Source: Dysgonomonas sp. PH5-45 (lineage in GTDB: Bacteria > Bacteroidota > Bacteroidia > Bacteroidales > Dysgonomonadaceae). From it: a stretch of 64,000 nucleotides of DNA. A program made the translations under genes and the position numbers. The notes below the pieces were generated by a model. The model made no database searches and was not told where the DNA came from. It worked only from the letters and a program-made list of their open reading frames with translations. The stretch lies in NCBI RefSeq assembly GCF_029893235.1, contig NZ_JARXWE010000009.1:17704-81703 (forward strand), written 5' to 3'. Position 1 is the stretch's first letter. Each line of letters starts with the position of its first letter. This document shows, in pieces, positions 8,477 to 15,401 of this stretch.

Positions 8477-8820
8477 GGTACACATCAGCTACATTTTTAA
8501 AGAAATTGTAACCTTTTTAATTACAGAGTTACTATAAATTATATAAATGTAACCTGTTTTGTAACTCTCCAAAGTGTTTATTACAAACAATTTGGAGTAT
8601 AAAAGTTACAAAGTTACATATTTATATTAATAGTAATATTTATTAGGTATTATATATTGGTATATCGCTGCCTAATTGCATACACCCTACGCGCGTACGC
8701 GCGAGTAACCCTCAAAATAACAGAAGTGAATGCGCATCGTCCGGCTGTCGAAAGGTAGCTTTTGGTTGCTGTTATATCATGCTGAAATAATAAATAGGTC
8801 TGCGACCTTAATCAACTTTT
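8477..8820. other. Gene-free gap with GTTAC repeats and CG palindrome; candidate replication origin
   Basis: No gene is seen here. The AT-rich left part carries six GTTAC/GTAAC pentamers (8508, 8528, 8549, 8561, 8605, 8613) in both orientations, two of them inside a tandem AAGTTACA (8603-8618). Further right, an isolated 14-base palindrome of alternating C and G around TA lies at 8690-8703. Such iteron-like motifs next to a primase-helicase gene are compatible with a replication origin. This is an inference only. Confidence 0.4.
8796..8808 (+). promoter_or_regulatory. Short hairpin AGGTC-TGC-GACCT
   Basis: A 5-bp stem with a 3-base loop ends 12 bases before the VRR-NUC start codon. It belongs to a family of six similar hairpins in the prophage that keep the same orientation on the plus strand. 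Confidence 0.5.
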
Positions 8821-9132
8821 ATGAACGAAAAATTACTAGAACGAAAACTCGTTGCCGCCTGTAAGAAACTTGGTTGTAAAGCAATCAAGTTTTCTTCTTT
8901 TTATGACACAGGTTATCCGGACAGGGAGATTCTAATACCCGGAGGATTCACTTGGTGGCGTGAGATTAAAACGACAGGAGAAGAACCCTCACTTATGCAG
9001 AAAGTTAAAATCAAATTGCTACAAGACATGGGATTCAACGTTGGTGTTATCGACAGTCAGGAATCGTTAGACCAAACTATAAGAGATCTTGAAACCTTTT
9101 TAAAACAGATTGGGTATGTTAAGAAAGAGTGA
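8821..9132 (+). CDS. VRR-NUC domain nuclease
   Basis: This 103-residue protein fits stand-alone VRR-NUC nucleases of phages. Visible motifs are GYPDREILIPGG (about residues 36-47), with the Asp of the PD-(D/E)xK fold, and REIKTTGEEPSLMQ (about 52-65), with the Glu-x-Lys pair. Such proteins often sit beside a SNF2-type helicase, as here, where the two genes overlap. They probably cleave branched or damaged DNA during replication or recombination. Confidence 0.87.
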   Translation: MNEKLLERKLVAACKKLGCKAIKFSSFYDTGYPDREILIPGGFTWWREIKTTGEEPSLMQKVKIKLLQDMGFNVGVIDSQESLDQTIRDLETFLKQIGYVKKE

Positions 9133-10561
9133 TATGCATGGATATCAGGATCATTCTCGTCAACACATAATAGACAATCCAGCATCAGGGCTCTTTCTCG
9201 AAATGGGTCTTGGTAAGACAGTATCTACCCTTACTGCCATTGACGAACTGATATTTGAACTATTGTCTGTAAAGAAAGTGTTGATAATAGCTCCGCTTAA
9301 AGTAGCGCAGAATACCTGGTCTAAAGAAATAACCAAATGGGAACATTTGAGGCATTTGACTATATCCAAAGTATTAGGTCCCGAGAAAAAACGAAAAGAA
9401 GCTTTAAAGCAAGATGCCGACATATACATCATAAATCGGGAAAATGTTGTCTGGTTAGTCAATTATTACGGAGGATCCTATTTTCCTTTCGAGATGTTGG
9501 TTATCGATGAATTATCAAGTTTCAAAAGTCCAAAATCTCAACGCTTTAAGGCTTTGCGAATGGTTAGACCCAAGATTGACAGAGTAGTAGGCTTGACAGG
9601 AACACCAGCCCCTAATGGACTTATCGATTTATGGAGTCAGGTATATTTATTGGACCAAGGAGAGAGATTGGAGAAGAATGTTACTCAATATAGGACAAAA
9701 TATTTTACTCCCGGAAGATCTAATGGCCATGTAGTATTCAACTACAAGCTCAATAAAGGAAGCGAGGAAATTATACATGAGAAAATAAGTGACATCTGTA
9801 TCTCTATGAAAACGGAGGATTACTTGGAATTACCTCCGGTTCTCTCACGTATGGAGGAAATAGCACTTGACGACAAGACAATGGAATCCTATTTGGAATT
9901 CGAAAAAGAACAGGTGTTATCTTTTGTCGATGGAGATGTTATAACCGCCGATAATAAGGCAGCTCTATCCAATAAACTTTTGCAATACGCTAATGGGGCT
10001 CTTTATTCAGAAAACGGACCCGAAGGTTGTAATAAATATAGTAATAAGAATTACCATGTGGTCCATGAAGCCAAATTGGATAGGTTAGAAGAAATCATAG
10101 ATACAGCCAATGGCCAATCGGTTCTTATCTTTTACCAATTCCAGAGTGACTTAGACCGGATTATGAAACGGCTCAAACCATATAAACCTGTAATACTCAA
10201 AACAGCCAAGGATGAAGACGACTGGAACGATGGTAAAATACCTGTTCTTCTGACGCATTCCAAAAGCGCAGGGCATGGGTTGAACCTTCAGGATGGCGGA
10301 AGCATAGTAGCATGGTTCGGCATCCCTTGGTCACTCGAAGAGTACCAACAAGCCAATAAGAGGCTTCATCGTCAAGGGCAAAATAATACAGTGATAATCC
10401 ATCACTTGATAGTACCCGGAACTTATGATGAAGATGTTCTAAAATCCTTACAATCCAAAGATCAAACACAGGATTACTTAATGGTAGCTCTCAATGCTAG
10501 AGCAAAAAAATATATAACAGAACAAAATAAAACAGAATTTAAAAATGGAAAAATTATTTAA
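9110..10561 (+). CDS. SNF2-family DNA helicase
   Basis: This 483-residue superfamily 2 helicase has Walker A LEMGLGKTVST (about residues 30-40), the Walker B box VIDELSSFK (about 130-138), motif III VGLTGTPAPNG (about 161-171) and the C-terminal motif VI ANKRLHRQGQ. It probably acts with the overlapping VRR-NUC nuclease in phage replication or recombination. The start is uncertain: ATG codons at 9110, 9116 and 9134 are in frame. The residues after 9116 (LRKSDMHGYQ) look like the conserved start of the family, so I keep the upstream start, which overlaps the nuclease gene by 23 bases. Confidence 0.9.
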   Translation: MGMLRKSDMHGYQDHSRQHIIDNPASGLFLEMGLGKTVSTLTAIDELIFELLSVKKVLIIAPLKVAQNTWSKEITKWEHLRHLTISKVLGPEKKRKEALKQDADIYIINRENVVWLVNYYGGSYFPFEMLVIDELSSFKSPKSQRFKALRMVRPKIDRVVGLTGTPAPNGLIDLWSQVYLLDQGERLEKNVTQYRTKYFTPGRSNGHVVFNYKLNKGSEEIIHEKISDICISMKTEDYLELPPVLSRMEEIALDDKTMESYLEFEKEQVLSFVDGDVITADNKAALSNKLLQYANGALYSENGPEGCNKYSNKNYHVVHEAKLDRLEEIIDTANGQSVLIFYQFQSDLDRIMKRLKPYKPVILKTAKDEDDWNDGKIPVLLTHSKSAGHGLNLQDGGSIVAWFGIPWSLEEYQQANKRLHRQGQNNTVIIHHLIVPGTYDEDVLKSLQSKDQTQDYLMVALNARAKKYITEQNKTEFKNGKII

Positions 10562-10853
10562 AACTTGGGGATCATGGGCATCCACGCAATTCCCTAATCA
10601 AACTACAGTAGGAAAAGTAAACCACTTAAGTAAAGAGGTTGCTGAATTGAAGGAATCCATAGAAAAAGGGAAGATAGATATAGTCGAAATAGCCGATTGT
10701 TTCGGACTACTGTTCAGTATATGTGACATAGAAAAAATAGACTACTTAAGTCTTAAAAAAGCTATTGAGGACAAACTTATCATAAATAAAAATCGGGATT
10801 GGCCAAAGACTCCAGAGAGTGATGGTTCCTACTTACATATAAAAAGCAAATGA
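10545..10853 (+). CDS. MazG-like nucleotide pyrophosphohydrolase (DUF550-like)
   Basis: This 102-residue protein resembles the DUF550 dATP/dGTP pyrophosphohydrolase group. It shows HLSKEVAELKESI (the E-x-x-E metal-binding helix, about residues 27-39), IVEIADCFGLLF (the E-x-x-D helix, about 46-57) and a C-terminal INKNRDWPKTPESDGSYLH stretch. It may hydrolyse nucleotides to adjust the pool for replication. It overlaps the end of the SNF2 gene by 17 bases. Confidence 0.75.
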   Translation: MEKLFKTWGSWASTQFPNQTTVGKVNHLSKEVAELKESIEKGKIDIVEIADCFGLLFSICDIEKIDYLSLKKAIEDKLIINKNRDWPKTPESDGSYLHIKSK

Positions 10854-10912
10854 TTTCATTTAGACTCGGTCTTCTCACGATCAACATTACTTAATATAAA
10901 ACTCAAATAAAA

Positions 10913-10940
10913 GGGTCTGTGCCCCCCCCCCCAAAAAAAA
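10913..10940 (+). repeat. Degenerate hairpin running into C11-A8 homopolymer tracts
   Basis: A GGGTC-TGT left arm like those of the other phage hairpins is followed by G, eleven C (10922-10932) and eight A (10933-10940), so the right arm is GCCCC rather than GACCC. The double homopolymer lies 20 bases before the next ATG. It may be length-variable, or the base count may be a sequencing uncertainty. Confidence 0.6.
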
Positions 10941-10960
10941 CTTCAAAAACATACGATAAG

Positions 10961-11104
10961 ATGAACAACGAATGGAAGATCGATCATCTGGTGCGTAATG
11001 GTTATATAATTACCCACCTTGGTAAAAACATAAGAGCTGAAAAAGGAACAGAATCTGTTCAAGGGAATGTACACACAGTTCACAAGAAAGTATTTGGCTA
11101 TTAA
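10961..11104 (+). CDS. Small hypothetical protein
   Basis: This encodes a 47-residue protein starting MNNEWKIDHLVRNGYIITHL, with a pattern like a small alpha-beta fold. No family is recognised. An upstream in-frame GTG at 10919 would add a proline-rich leader read from the homopolymer; I reject it in favour of the ATG at 10961. Its stop is 16 bases before the next methylase start. Confidence 0.5.
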   Translation: MNNEWKIDHLVRNGYIITHLGKNIRAEKGTESVQGNVHTVHKKVFGY

Positions 11105-11120
11105 TAATTCAAGAAAAAAA

Positions 11121-11747
11121 ATGATTAAATCTATATTCAACTCAGACGGAGAGGCTATAAAAGCAGCTTTGGATATACATTCTACTAAAGGATTTGTAGA
11201 TGTTGATCCTACCTACAGTATTGGAAATTTTTATAGAAAAACCGGAATAGAAGAGCCCAAGTTGAAATTCGACATTGCACCTCAGGTAGAAGGAGTTATA
11301 CAATCAGATGCACGAAACTTACCTTTAGATAATGAATGCGTAGATACTATTGTTTTTGATCCTCCATTTTTGGCTACTATGGGTAAATCCTTACAAAAAG
11401 ATGATGCATCCAACATAATAGCTAAACGATTCTCGGTATTTCCTAATGAACAAGAGTTACATCAGTTTTATATAGATAGCCTAAAAGAATTTTACAGGAT
11501 ACTCAGAAATAAAGGTATTGTGATATTCAAATGTCAAGATAAAGTAAGTAGCGGGAAACAATATTTAAGCCATGTTTTTATAATCAATGAGGCTGAAAGA
11601 TTAGGGTTTTACACCAAAGACATTGGAATTTTATTGGCGAAAAGCAGAATAATGGCACAATGGCAGAAGAATCAGAAACATTTTAGAAAATTCCACTCTT
11701 ATTATTTAATTCTGCAAAAGCAGAATAAAAATATCAAATACGTTTAA
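11121..11747 (+). CDS. Phage DNA adenine methyltransferase (DPPF type)
   Basis: This 208-residue protein has a catalytic DPPF motif (residues 80-83) after VDTIVF, preceded by a DARNLPL element typical of an AdoMet-binding loop, and ends with a KFHSYYLIL strand. It fits a phage N6-adenine or related amino-methyltransferase. The ATG at 11121 follows a purine-rich A-tract and is preferred over an in-frame ATG at 11067 inside the previous small gene. Its stop overlaps the stop of the convergent RepL-like gene. It is the fourth DNA methylase in the prophage. Confidence 0.8.
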   Translation: MIKSIFNSDGEAIKAALDIHSTKGFVDVDPTYSIGNFYRKTGIEEPKLKFDIAPQVEGVIQSDARNLPLDNECVDTIVFDPPFLATMGKSLQKDDASNIIAKRFSVFPNEQELHQFYIDSLKEFYRILRNKGIVIFKCQDKVSSGKQYLSHVFIINEAERLGFYTKDIGILLAKSRIMAQWQKNQKHFRKFHSYYLILQKQNKNIKYV

Positions 11748-12217
11748 TTCCGAATCAACTTCAGTCGATCCCCACGATAAAACATCAGAGGATTAATGAA
11801 GAAATACTTGGGTTTATCTGACGAGGCTATAACTTTTCTATCCTTAAGTTCAGATATAGCTTTATAGATATGGCTTTTATCCGTATAACCGGTGTATGAT
11901 TTGCACTTGTTCAGTACAAAATAAACCGTATCCTCATATTTCAGCTCAGAGAGAAAATAAAGCAATACTTTCTGAGCTCGGGAAGACAAATCACCGAACA
12001 CGATCAGTCCGGCAGGATACAGTTTAATGAAACCTTCTGCATCAAACAATTTCATACGGCTAACCGTATTGAACCCTGTTTGAACTTCACCTGTCTTAGT
12101 ATCCACAACATCTACGACTCCGCCATTAGCTATAACAGATTGCCTGTTTTTAGTCTTAACGGAATACAATCCTTCTAAAAAAGGATTTCTCGACTCTATT
12201 TCAGTGGATTTAGACAT
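11744..12217 (-). CDS. RepL-like winged-helix replication or maintenance protein
   Basis: This 157-residue protein ends in a region resembling a RepL/winged-helix domain: LSSRAQKVLLYFLSELKYED, then KSYTGYTDKSHIYKAISELKDRKVIA, then FFINPLMFYRGDRL. RepL-like proteins start plasmid replication but also occur in Bacteroidales phages and other mobile elements, so its exact role is uncertain. The ATG at 12217 (MSKSTEIESRN) is preferred over one at 12268, which would translate a strong leader hairpin and add a cysteine-rich hydrophobic peptide. It is convergent with the methylase gene. Confidence 0.65.
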   Translation of the reverse strand: MSKSTEIESRNPFLEGLYSVKTKNRQSVIANGGVVDVVDTKTGEVQTGFNTVSRMKLFDAEGFIKLYPAGLIVFGDLSSRAQKVLLYFLSELKYEDTVYFVLNKCKSYTGYTDKSHIYKAISELKDRKVIASSDKPKYFFINPLMFYRGDRLKLIRN

Positions 12218-12247
12218 ATTGTGAGCAAAGATATAAATAAAACAACA

Positions 12248-12295
12248 AAAGAGGTACGAAATGCACATCTTTTAGTGTTCAAATCGTACCTCTTT
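12248..12295 (-). promoter_or_regulatory. 12-bp leader hairpin upstream of the RepL-like gene
   Basis: AAAGAGGTACGA (12248-12259) pairs perfectly with TCGTACCTCTTT (12284-12295) around a 24-base loop. It lies just upstream of the RepL-like start and T-rich sequence follows on both strands. It could be an attenuator of the RepL-like transcript or a bidirectional terminator. Confidence 0.55.
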
Positions 12296-12318
12296 TTATT
12301 TTAATTACTCTTGATAAT

Positions 12319-12326
12319 CAAAAATA
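12319..12326 (-). promoter_or_regulatory. Possible -7 element (TATTTTTG) for the RepL-like gene
   Basis: Read on the minus strand this is TATTTTTG, which fits the Bacteroidetes TAnnTTTG element, about 100 bases upstream of the RepL-like start and upstream of the leader hairpin. No TTTG box lies at the expected distance, so support is weak. Confidence 0.3.
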
Positions 12327-12923
12327 TACAAGAATATCTATTCTTCTTATAATAGAAAGGTAAAAAGCAGGAGGCATTTTATCCTTTTAAGATAAAAGCA
12401 GGATAACTAATAGTCAAAACATAGTCAATTTAGTGATTATATCAACTGAGTTTTAAACTTTACACCATTAGATGACCATCACTTCATCTGATATAAAAAT
12501 AATGGCTTATTCGGCTTTAAAATGCGTTTCTACATTTATAAGATTATAGGATAAGAAGAATAAAAAGCTAAAAATACACATATACAACTGGTACTCAATA
12601 TATTAAATATAAATATCAGAAATCCAGAAAAAAATAAAAAAAATAAAAGCGATATCGGGTTGGGCGTATTCCGAATCTACAAAGCGGGGGCGGGGTATGC
12701 AATAGCCACCAATGAATATAAAATTCTGATAGTCAATATTTTACAAGGTTAACATTATTAATATTTCAACTCTTAAACGGTCGTTTAAGAGTTGATTTTA
12801 ACCATTCGGTTTAATCTGTTTATTATCAGTGTATTACATCTTGAAATCGGATGCGTTTTAATGTGATTATCTTTCTCTGTTATATTGTAGTTAGCTTTTA
12901 TAGGCGTTAACACGCTGATACAG
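12327..12923. other. Gene-free AT-rich gap with a perfect palindrome
   Basis: I see no gene in this stretch between the RepL-like promoter region and the membrane protein gene. It contains a perfect 13-bp inverted repeat with a 2-base centre (12767-12794), a smaller hairpin (TTTTATC with GATAAAA, 12377-12397), an A-rich block near 12630 and a short G-rich block near 12686. It may hold an origin or operators for the lysogeny control. Confidence 0.45.
12767..12794. promoter_or_regulatory. Perfect 13-bp palindrome, candidate operator or terminator
   Basis: CAACTCTTAAACG pairs with CGTTTAAGAGTTG around two bases. No T-run follows, so an operator is at least as likely as a terminator. The outer motif TCAACTCTTAA recurs at 13824-13834, on the other side of the repressor gene. 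Confidence 0.5.
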
Positions 12924-13250
12924 TTACCAGCCTCTGCGATCCATCTCGTCTAAATGTTCTTTTTGTTCTTTGCTTCCTTGGTATTGTCTTTGTCTGGCTT
13001 TGCCGTCTATTGTGTGGTATTTACCGTCCGGCGTGACAGTTGGTTTGTAGTTAGGATCTGTAGAATATCCGCGCGATGTTTCAACGTTATTATTTTGATA
13101 GGTAGAATCCACTCCAATAGGAGTGTTATTTTCTGTACTTACTTCCGTGCGATTAGATATTATTCCTAGTATAATTGCTAAAATTATAATTATTAGTAAC
13201 AATATACCAGGGATAATAATGTTTCTATTACTTACTTTAGTTTCTTTCAT
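12924..13250 (-). CDS. Small membrane-anchored hypothetical protein
   Basis: This 108-residue protein has one hydrophobic helix near residues 11-30 (IIIPGILLLIIIILAIILGI) after a short basic N-terminus, then a long polar, probably extended tail rich in Asn, Thr, Tyr and Arg that ends DEMDRRGW. It probably sits in the inner membrane with the tail exposed. No family is recognised. Its start overlaps the end of a possible tiny membrane gene, and both lie downstream of the repressor, so it may be expressed in the lysogen. Confidence 0.6.
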   Translation of the reverse strand: MKETKVSNRNIIIPGILLLIIIILAIILGIISNRTEVSTENNTPIGVDSTYQNNNVETSRGYSTDPNYKPTVTPDGKYHTIDGKARQRQYQGSKEQKEHLDEMDRRGW

Positions 13251-13347
13251 TATCTAAATATCTTTTTAAGGAATCCCAAAACACAACAATACCTACTATC
13301 ATAAGTCCCACAACTATGATACTGATATATGTATTTCTTTTCCGCAA
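13237..13347 (-). CDS. Possible 36-residue membrane peptide
   Basis: A short frame reads as a basic N-terminus (RKRNTY), a single hydrophobic helix (ISIIVVGLMIVGIVVF) and a charged tail (DSLKRYLDNERN). It overlaps the 3' end of the repressor gene and its stop overlaps the next gene's start by 14 bases. The start would be TTG, or an internal ATG giving 21 residues. The membrane-peptide pattern and coupling support it, but it is unproven. Confidence 0.35.
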   Translation of the reverse strand: MRKRNTYISIIVVGLMIVGIVVFWDSLKRYLDNERN

Positions 13348-13577
13348 TGTGGGCAAAGGTTATTAACATGGGGCCTTTGTGACTCGTCTACTATTTCAGA
13401 TATAGGTACACCCAGAGCCTTAGATATTTTCCGAAGCGTGTCTAATGTAGGATTATTCTTTGCGAGCGTAGTCCCTAAACTATCGCCAGAAGTCCCGATA
13501 CTCTCAGCTAAAGCCCTTAAAGTAGTTCCTTTTCGCTTACAAATATCTTTGATTATATCTTTTATATTCCTTTCCAT
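13314..13577 (-). CDS. XRE-family phage repressor-like regulator
   Basis: This 87-residue protein has an XRE helix-turn-helix (GTTLRALAESIGTSGDSLGTTL, about residues 17-38, then PTLDTLRKISKALGVPISEI). The C-terminus carries LCPHCGKEI, a short zinc-knuckle-like Cys-x-x-Cys. It lacks a cleavable LexA/CI peptidase domain. Its position, divergent from the early genes with repeated operator-like motifs between, suggests it is the immunity repressor. Induction would then depend on something other than RecA-stimulated self-cleavage. Confidence 0.82.
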   Translation of the reverse strand: MERNIKDIIKDICKRKGTTLRALAESIGTSGDSLGTTLAKNNPTLDTLRKISKALGVPISEIVDESQRPHVNNLCPHCGKEIHISVS

Positions 13578-13621
13578 ACTTTTTTGTACAAAAGAAAACC
13601 TTTATATCTGAAAACACAACT

Positions 13622-13695
13622 AAAGTTCTATTAATAAAAGTTAAACAAGAAAGAAAGTTCTATTATTATTTGCATAAACGAAACTAAAGTTCTAT
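13622..13695. promoter_or_regulatory. Three identical 10-bp operator-like repeats at 32-bp spacing
   Basis: AAAGTTCTAT occurs at 13622-13631, 13654-13663 and 13686-13695, exactly 32 bp apart, or about three helical turns. They lie between the repressor gene and the early genes, and the third copy overlaps the -7 box of the rightward promoter. They are good candidates for binding sites of the XRE repressor. Confidence 0.75.
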
Positions 13696-13700
13696 ATTTG
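13669..13700 (+). promoter_or_regulatory. Early rightward promoter (TTTG-N20-TATATTTG)
   Basis: TTTG at 13669-13672, a 20-base spacer and TATATTTG at 13693-13700 match the Bacteroidetes housekeeping promoter. The last operator-like repeat overlaps the -7 box, so repressor binding would block it. It would transcribe the leader and the accessory genes from 14,169 on. Confidence 0.75.
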
Positions 13701-14168
13701 TATTAGAAAGTTAAGGGAAACACAACGGTGTTATGATAAAACCCAAAACCGTTTTGCAGATACATATAACGTTTAAAAATCTGCCAGGCTGTGTTACCTG
13801 CCAAACACGTTAAAATTAATATATCAACTCTTAACTATTGGATGTTACAAGGTTTAGCGGTCTCCCTAAAATAAGAACCGAGAAAACGGATCGAACCGTT
13901 TACCCTAATGCAGGTTAGCGACCTTTGACGTATTGAAAAATGGATAACCGAGTTTAACGGGATCGGGTGAAACTGGACGACAGGAAAGAGTAACCATAAT
14001 ATTAAACAACTTCGGAGTTATAGCATAACGCACACGTGTTGCAAGGGTCGCAATCCTTATCCGAATAGAAATAAACACACGTAATAATCAACTTGAATTA
14101 TTAACAACAAAGCGAGGTTTGAGCCTGAACAACTTAACAACCCCGCTTTATTAATACTCTTAAAAAGT
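13701..14168 (+). other. Long untranslated leader of the early transcript
   Basis: No convincing gene is seen in these 468 bases after the early promoter. The base composition is more even than in neighbouring gaps and short complementary blocks recur, including AGGT-tagcg-ACCT at 13912-13924 and AAAGCGAGG/CCCCGCTTT at 14109-14149 (one mismatch). A 26-codon frame near 13,733 has no other support. It may be a structured regulatory leader or a small RNA. Confidence 0.4.
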
Positions 14169-14279
14169 ATGAAAGCAAAAATAGTCAAGTTTTTGGATAA
14201 AGCAACATTTTATATTGCTTTTTCTGCTCTCGTCTATTTTGGTGTAATTCTAATTATAACCATTATAGATAGATTATAA
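14169..14279 (+). CDS. Small single-helix membrane peptide
   Basis: This 36-residue peptide has a basic, amphipathic N-terminus (MKAKIVKFLDKATFY) followed by a hydrophobic helix (IAFSALVYFGVILIITII) and the tail DRL. It starts with ATG and lies 20 bases after a stem-loop. It looks like a toxic or regulatory membrane peptide, but nothing in the sequence proves a function. Confidence 0.5.
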   Translation: MKAKIVKFLDKATFYIAFSALVYFGVILIITIIDRL

Positions 14280-14287
14280 TAATCTCC

Positions 14288-14387
14288 CAGCCTTTTAACT
14301 CTGGTTTGTAAGTCTTCTTTAGTTAGGTGTTGACGAATGAACGATGCGAACAATAGAAAGAAGCGAAGCTAAGACTTAAAAAGGCTG
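14288..14387 (+). ncRNA. Candidate structured RNA between small membrane gene and 14,546
   Basis: CAGCCTTTT (14288-14296) pairs with AAAAGGCTG (14379-14387), and AAGTCTT (14310-14316) pairs with AAGACTT (14371-14377). A further CTTT/AAAG pairing can extend the inner helix. Two long-range helices closing one domain in a non-coding gap suggest a folded leader or small RNA. No known class is recognised. Confidence 0.4.
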
Positions 14388-14432
14388 TGTTTTCCTTCTG
14401 GTTATTTGGTTAACCTTAAGGACCTAAAAATA

Positions 14433-14469
14433 AACCGGTGTGTAATCCGACCAAAGACGCACACCGGTT
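14433..14469 (+). promoter_or_regulatory. Perfect 10-bp hairpin AACCGGTGTG/CACACCGGTT
   Basis: Two perfect 10-base arms enclose a 17-base loop, followed by A-rich rather than T-rich sequence. That argues against an intrinsic terminator and suggests a leader element or protein-binding RNA. Confidence 0.5.
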
Positions 14470-14504
14470 AAAAACCGAATCAATTTAAAAATTAAATCAA
14501 TTCA

Positions 14505-14532
14505 TATAGGGGAAATTAAATCCTGCCCTATA
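14505..14532 (+). promoter_or_regulatory. Hairpin just before the 14,546 start codon
   Basis: TATAGGG (14505-14511) pairs with CCCTATA (14526-14532) around 14 bases, ending 13 bases before the ATG. It could affect ribosome access. Confidence 0.4.
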
Positions 14533-14545
14533 CAGGTGTAAAGAT

Positions 14546-15103
14546 ATGACAACAAATACAAAGAAACAATCTAATGATCTCAGATTCTCAACTGTTAAAA
14601 TAGTAGGAAGTAAAAAGATAGTTGTAAAAATAAGACTTAATGATGAATGTAAAAACGGACACCAAGATTTTGCAATAACCGCTGATATTTATGAGAAAAA
14701 AGGAAACGGACAATATTATCATAGCTGCGGGGGTTGCTGCCATGATGAGATATTGAAGTATTTCCCTAAATTTAAAATATTTGTTGACTTGCATCTTTCA
14801 GATTATTCGGGTGCACCAATGTATGCAACAGAAAATGGGTATTATTGGTTTACGCAAGACAGAAAAACTGCACTTGAATATCTTAGAATAACAGACGAGG
14901 AATATGATAATATACAAGGCTATATTGCACAAAAAAACAATGGATTGATAGAAACCCAATTCAACAAGGTATATTTTGGTGAAGCTTTACAACATTTTGG
15001 TATTGTTGACAGATGGAGAAAGGAAGCGAAGGAAGCTATTAGTCAACTAGAATTATTGACAGAAACTAAATTTATTAATGATTCAAGACGTTCCAGCCTT
15101 TAA
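14546..15103 (+). CDS. Conserved mobile-element hypothetical protein
   Basis: This 185-residue protein has an N-terminal beta-rich part followed by CGGCCHDEILKYFPKFKIF (about residues 62-80), then LHLSDYSGAPMY and a helical C-terminus. From memory, similar GGCCH-x-x-I proteins are frequent in Bacteroidales phages and plasmids, with no known function. The cysteine-histidine cluster may bind zinc. It opens a row of small accessory genes downstream of the structured leader. Confidence 0.7.
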   Translation: MTTNTKKQSNDLRFSTVKIVGSKKIVVKIRLNDECKNGHQDFAITADIYEKKGNGQYYHSCGGCCHDEILKYFPKFKIFVDLHLSDYSGAPMYATENGYYWFTQDRKTALEYLRITDEEYDNIQGYIAQKNNGLIETQFNKVYFGEALQHFGIVDRWRKEAKEAISQLELLTETKFINDSRRSSL

Positions 15104-15107
15104 CATT

Positions 15108-15395
15108 ATGAAAGCAAATAATGATTATATGAGTGGCATTATTAATGGATGTCGCATAATAATAGCTGTTAAATTTATGTGGGCTAGTTATAATGAATCT
15201 CTATTCATTTGCACAGTTGACCAGCTTGCGACTGTATTGAAAAAGCATAGTAACGAAAAGGGAATAGAATTTATAAAAGAATTCGACCCTCAAAAACTTA
15301 CCTTCAAACGAATTGCAAAAGCACAGCTATTGAAATGGTCTGAGATGGATACAGAAGCGCACTTATATTTAAAAAATCACTACTATTTTAATTAA
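15108..15395 (+). CDS. Hypothetical protein
   Basis: This encodes a 95-residue alpha-beta protein starting MKANNDYMSGIINGC. No family is recognised. The ATG at 15108, four bases after the previous stop, is preferred over an upstream in-frame ATG at 15078 inside the previous gene. Its position in the accessory run suggests expression with its neighbours. Confidence 0.6.
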   Translation: MKANNDYMSGIINGCRIIIAVKFMWASYNESLFICTVDQLATVLKKHSNEKGIEFIKEFDPQKLTFKRIAKAQLLKWSEMDTEAHLYLKNHYYFN

Positions 15396-15401
15396 AATAC
15401 C

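Noticed and set aside
10919..10960. GTG start giving a proline-rich leader on the 47-residue protein
   Set aside because: It would be read from the C homopolymer, and the ATG at 10961 gives a normal start.
12377..12397. TTTTATC/GATAAAA hairpin as a terminator
   Set aside because: Seven A/T-rich pairs without a T-run are likely by chance in such AT-rich DNA.
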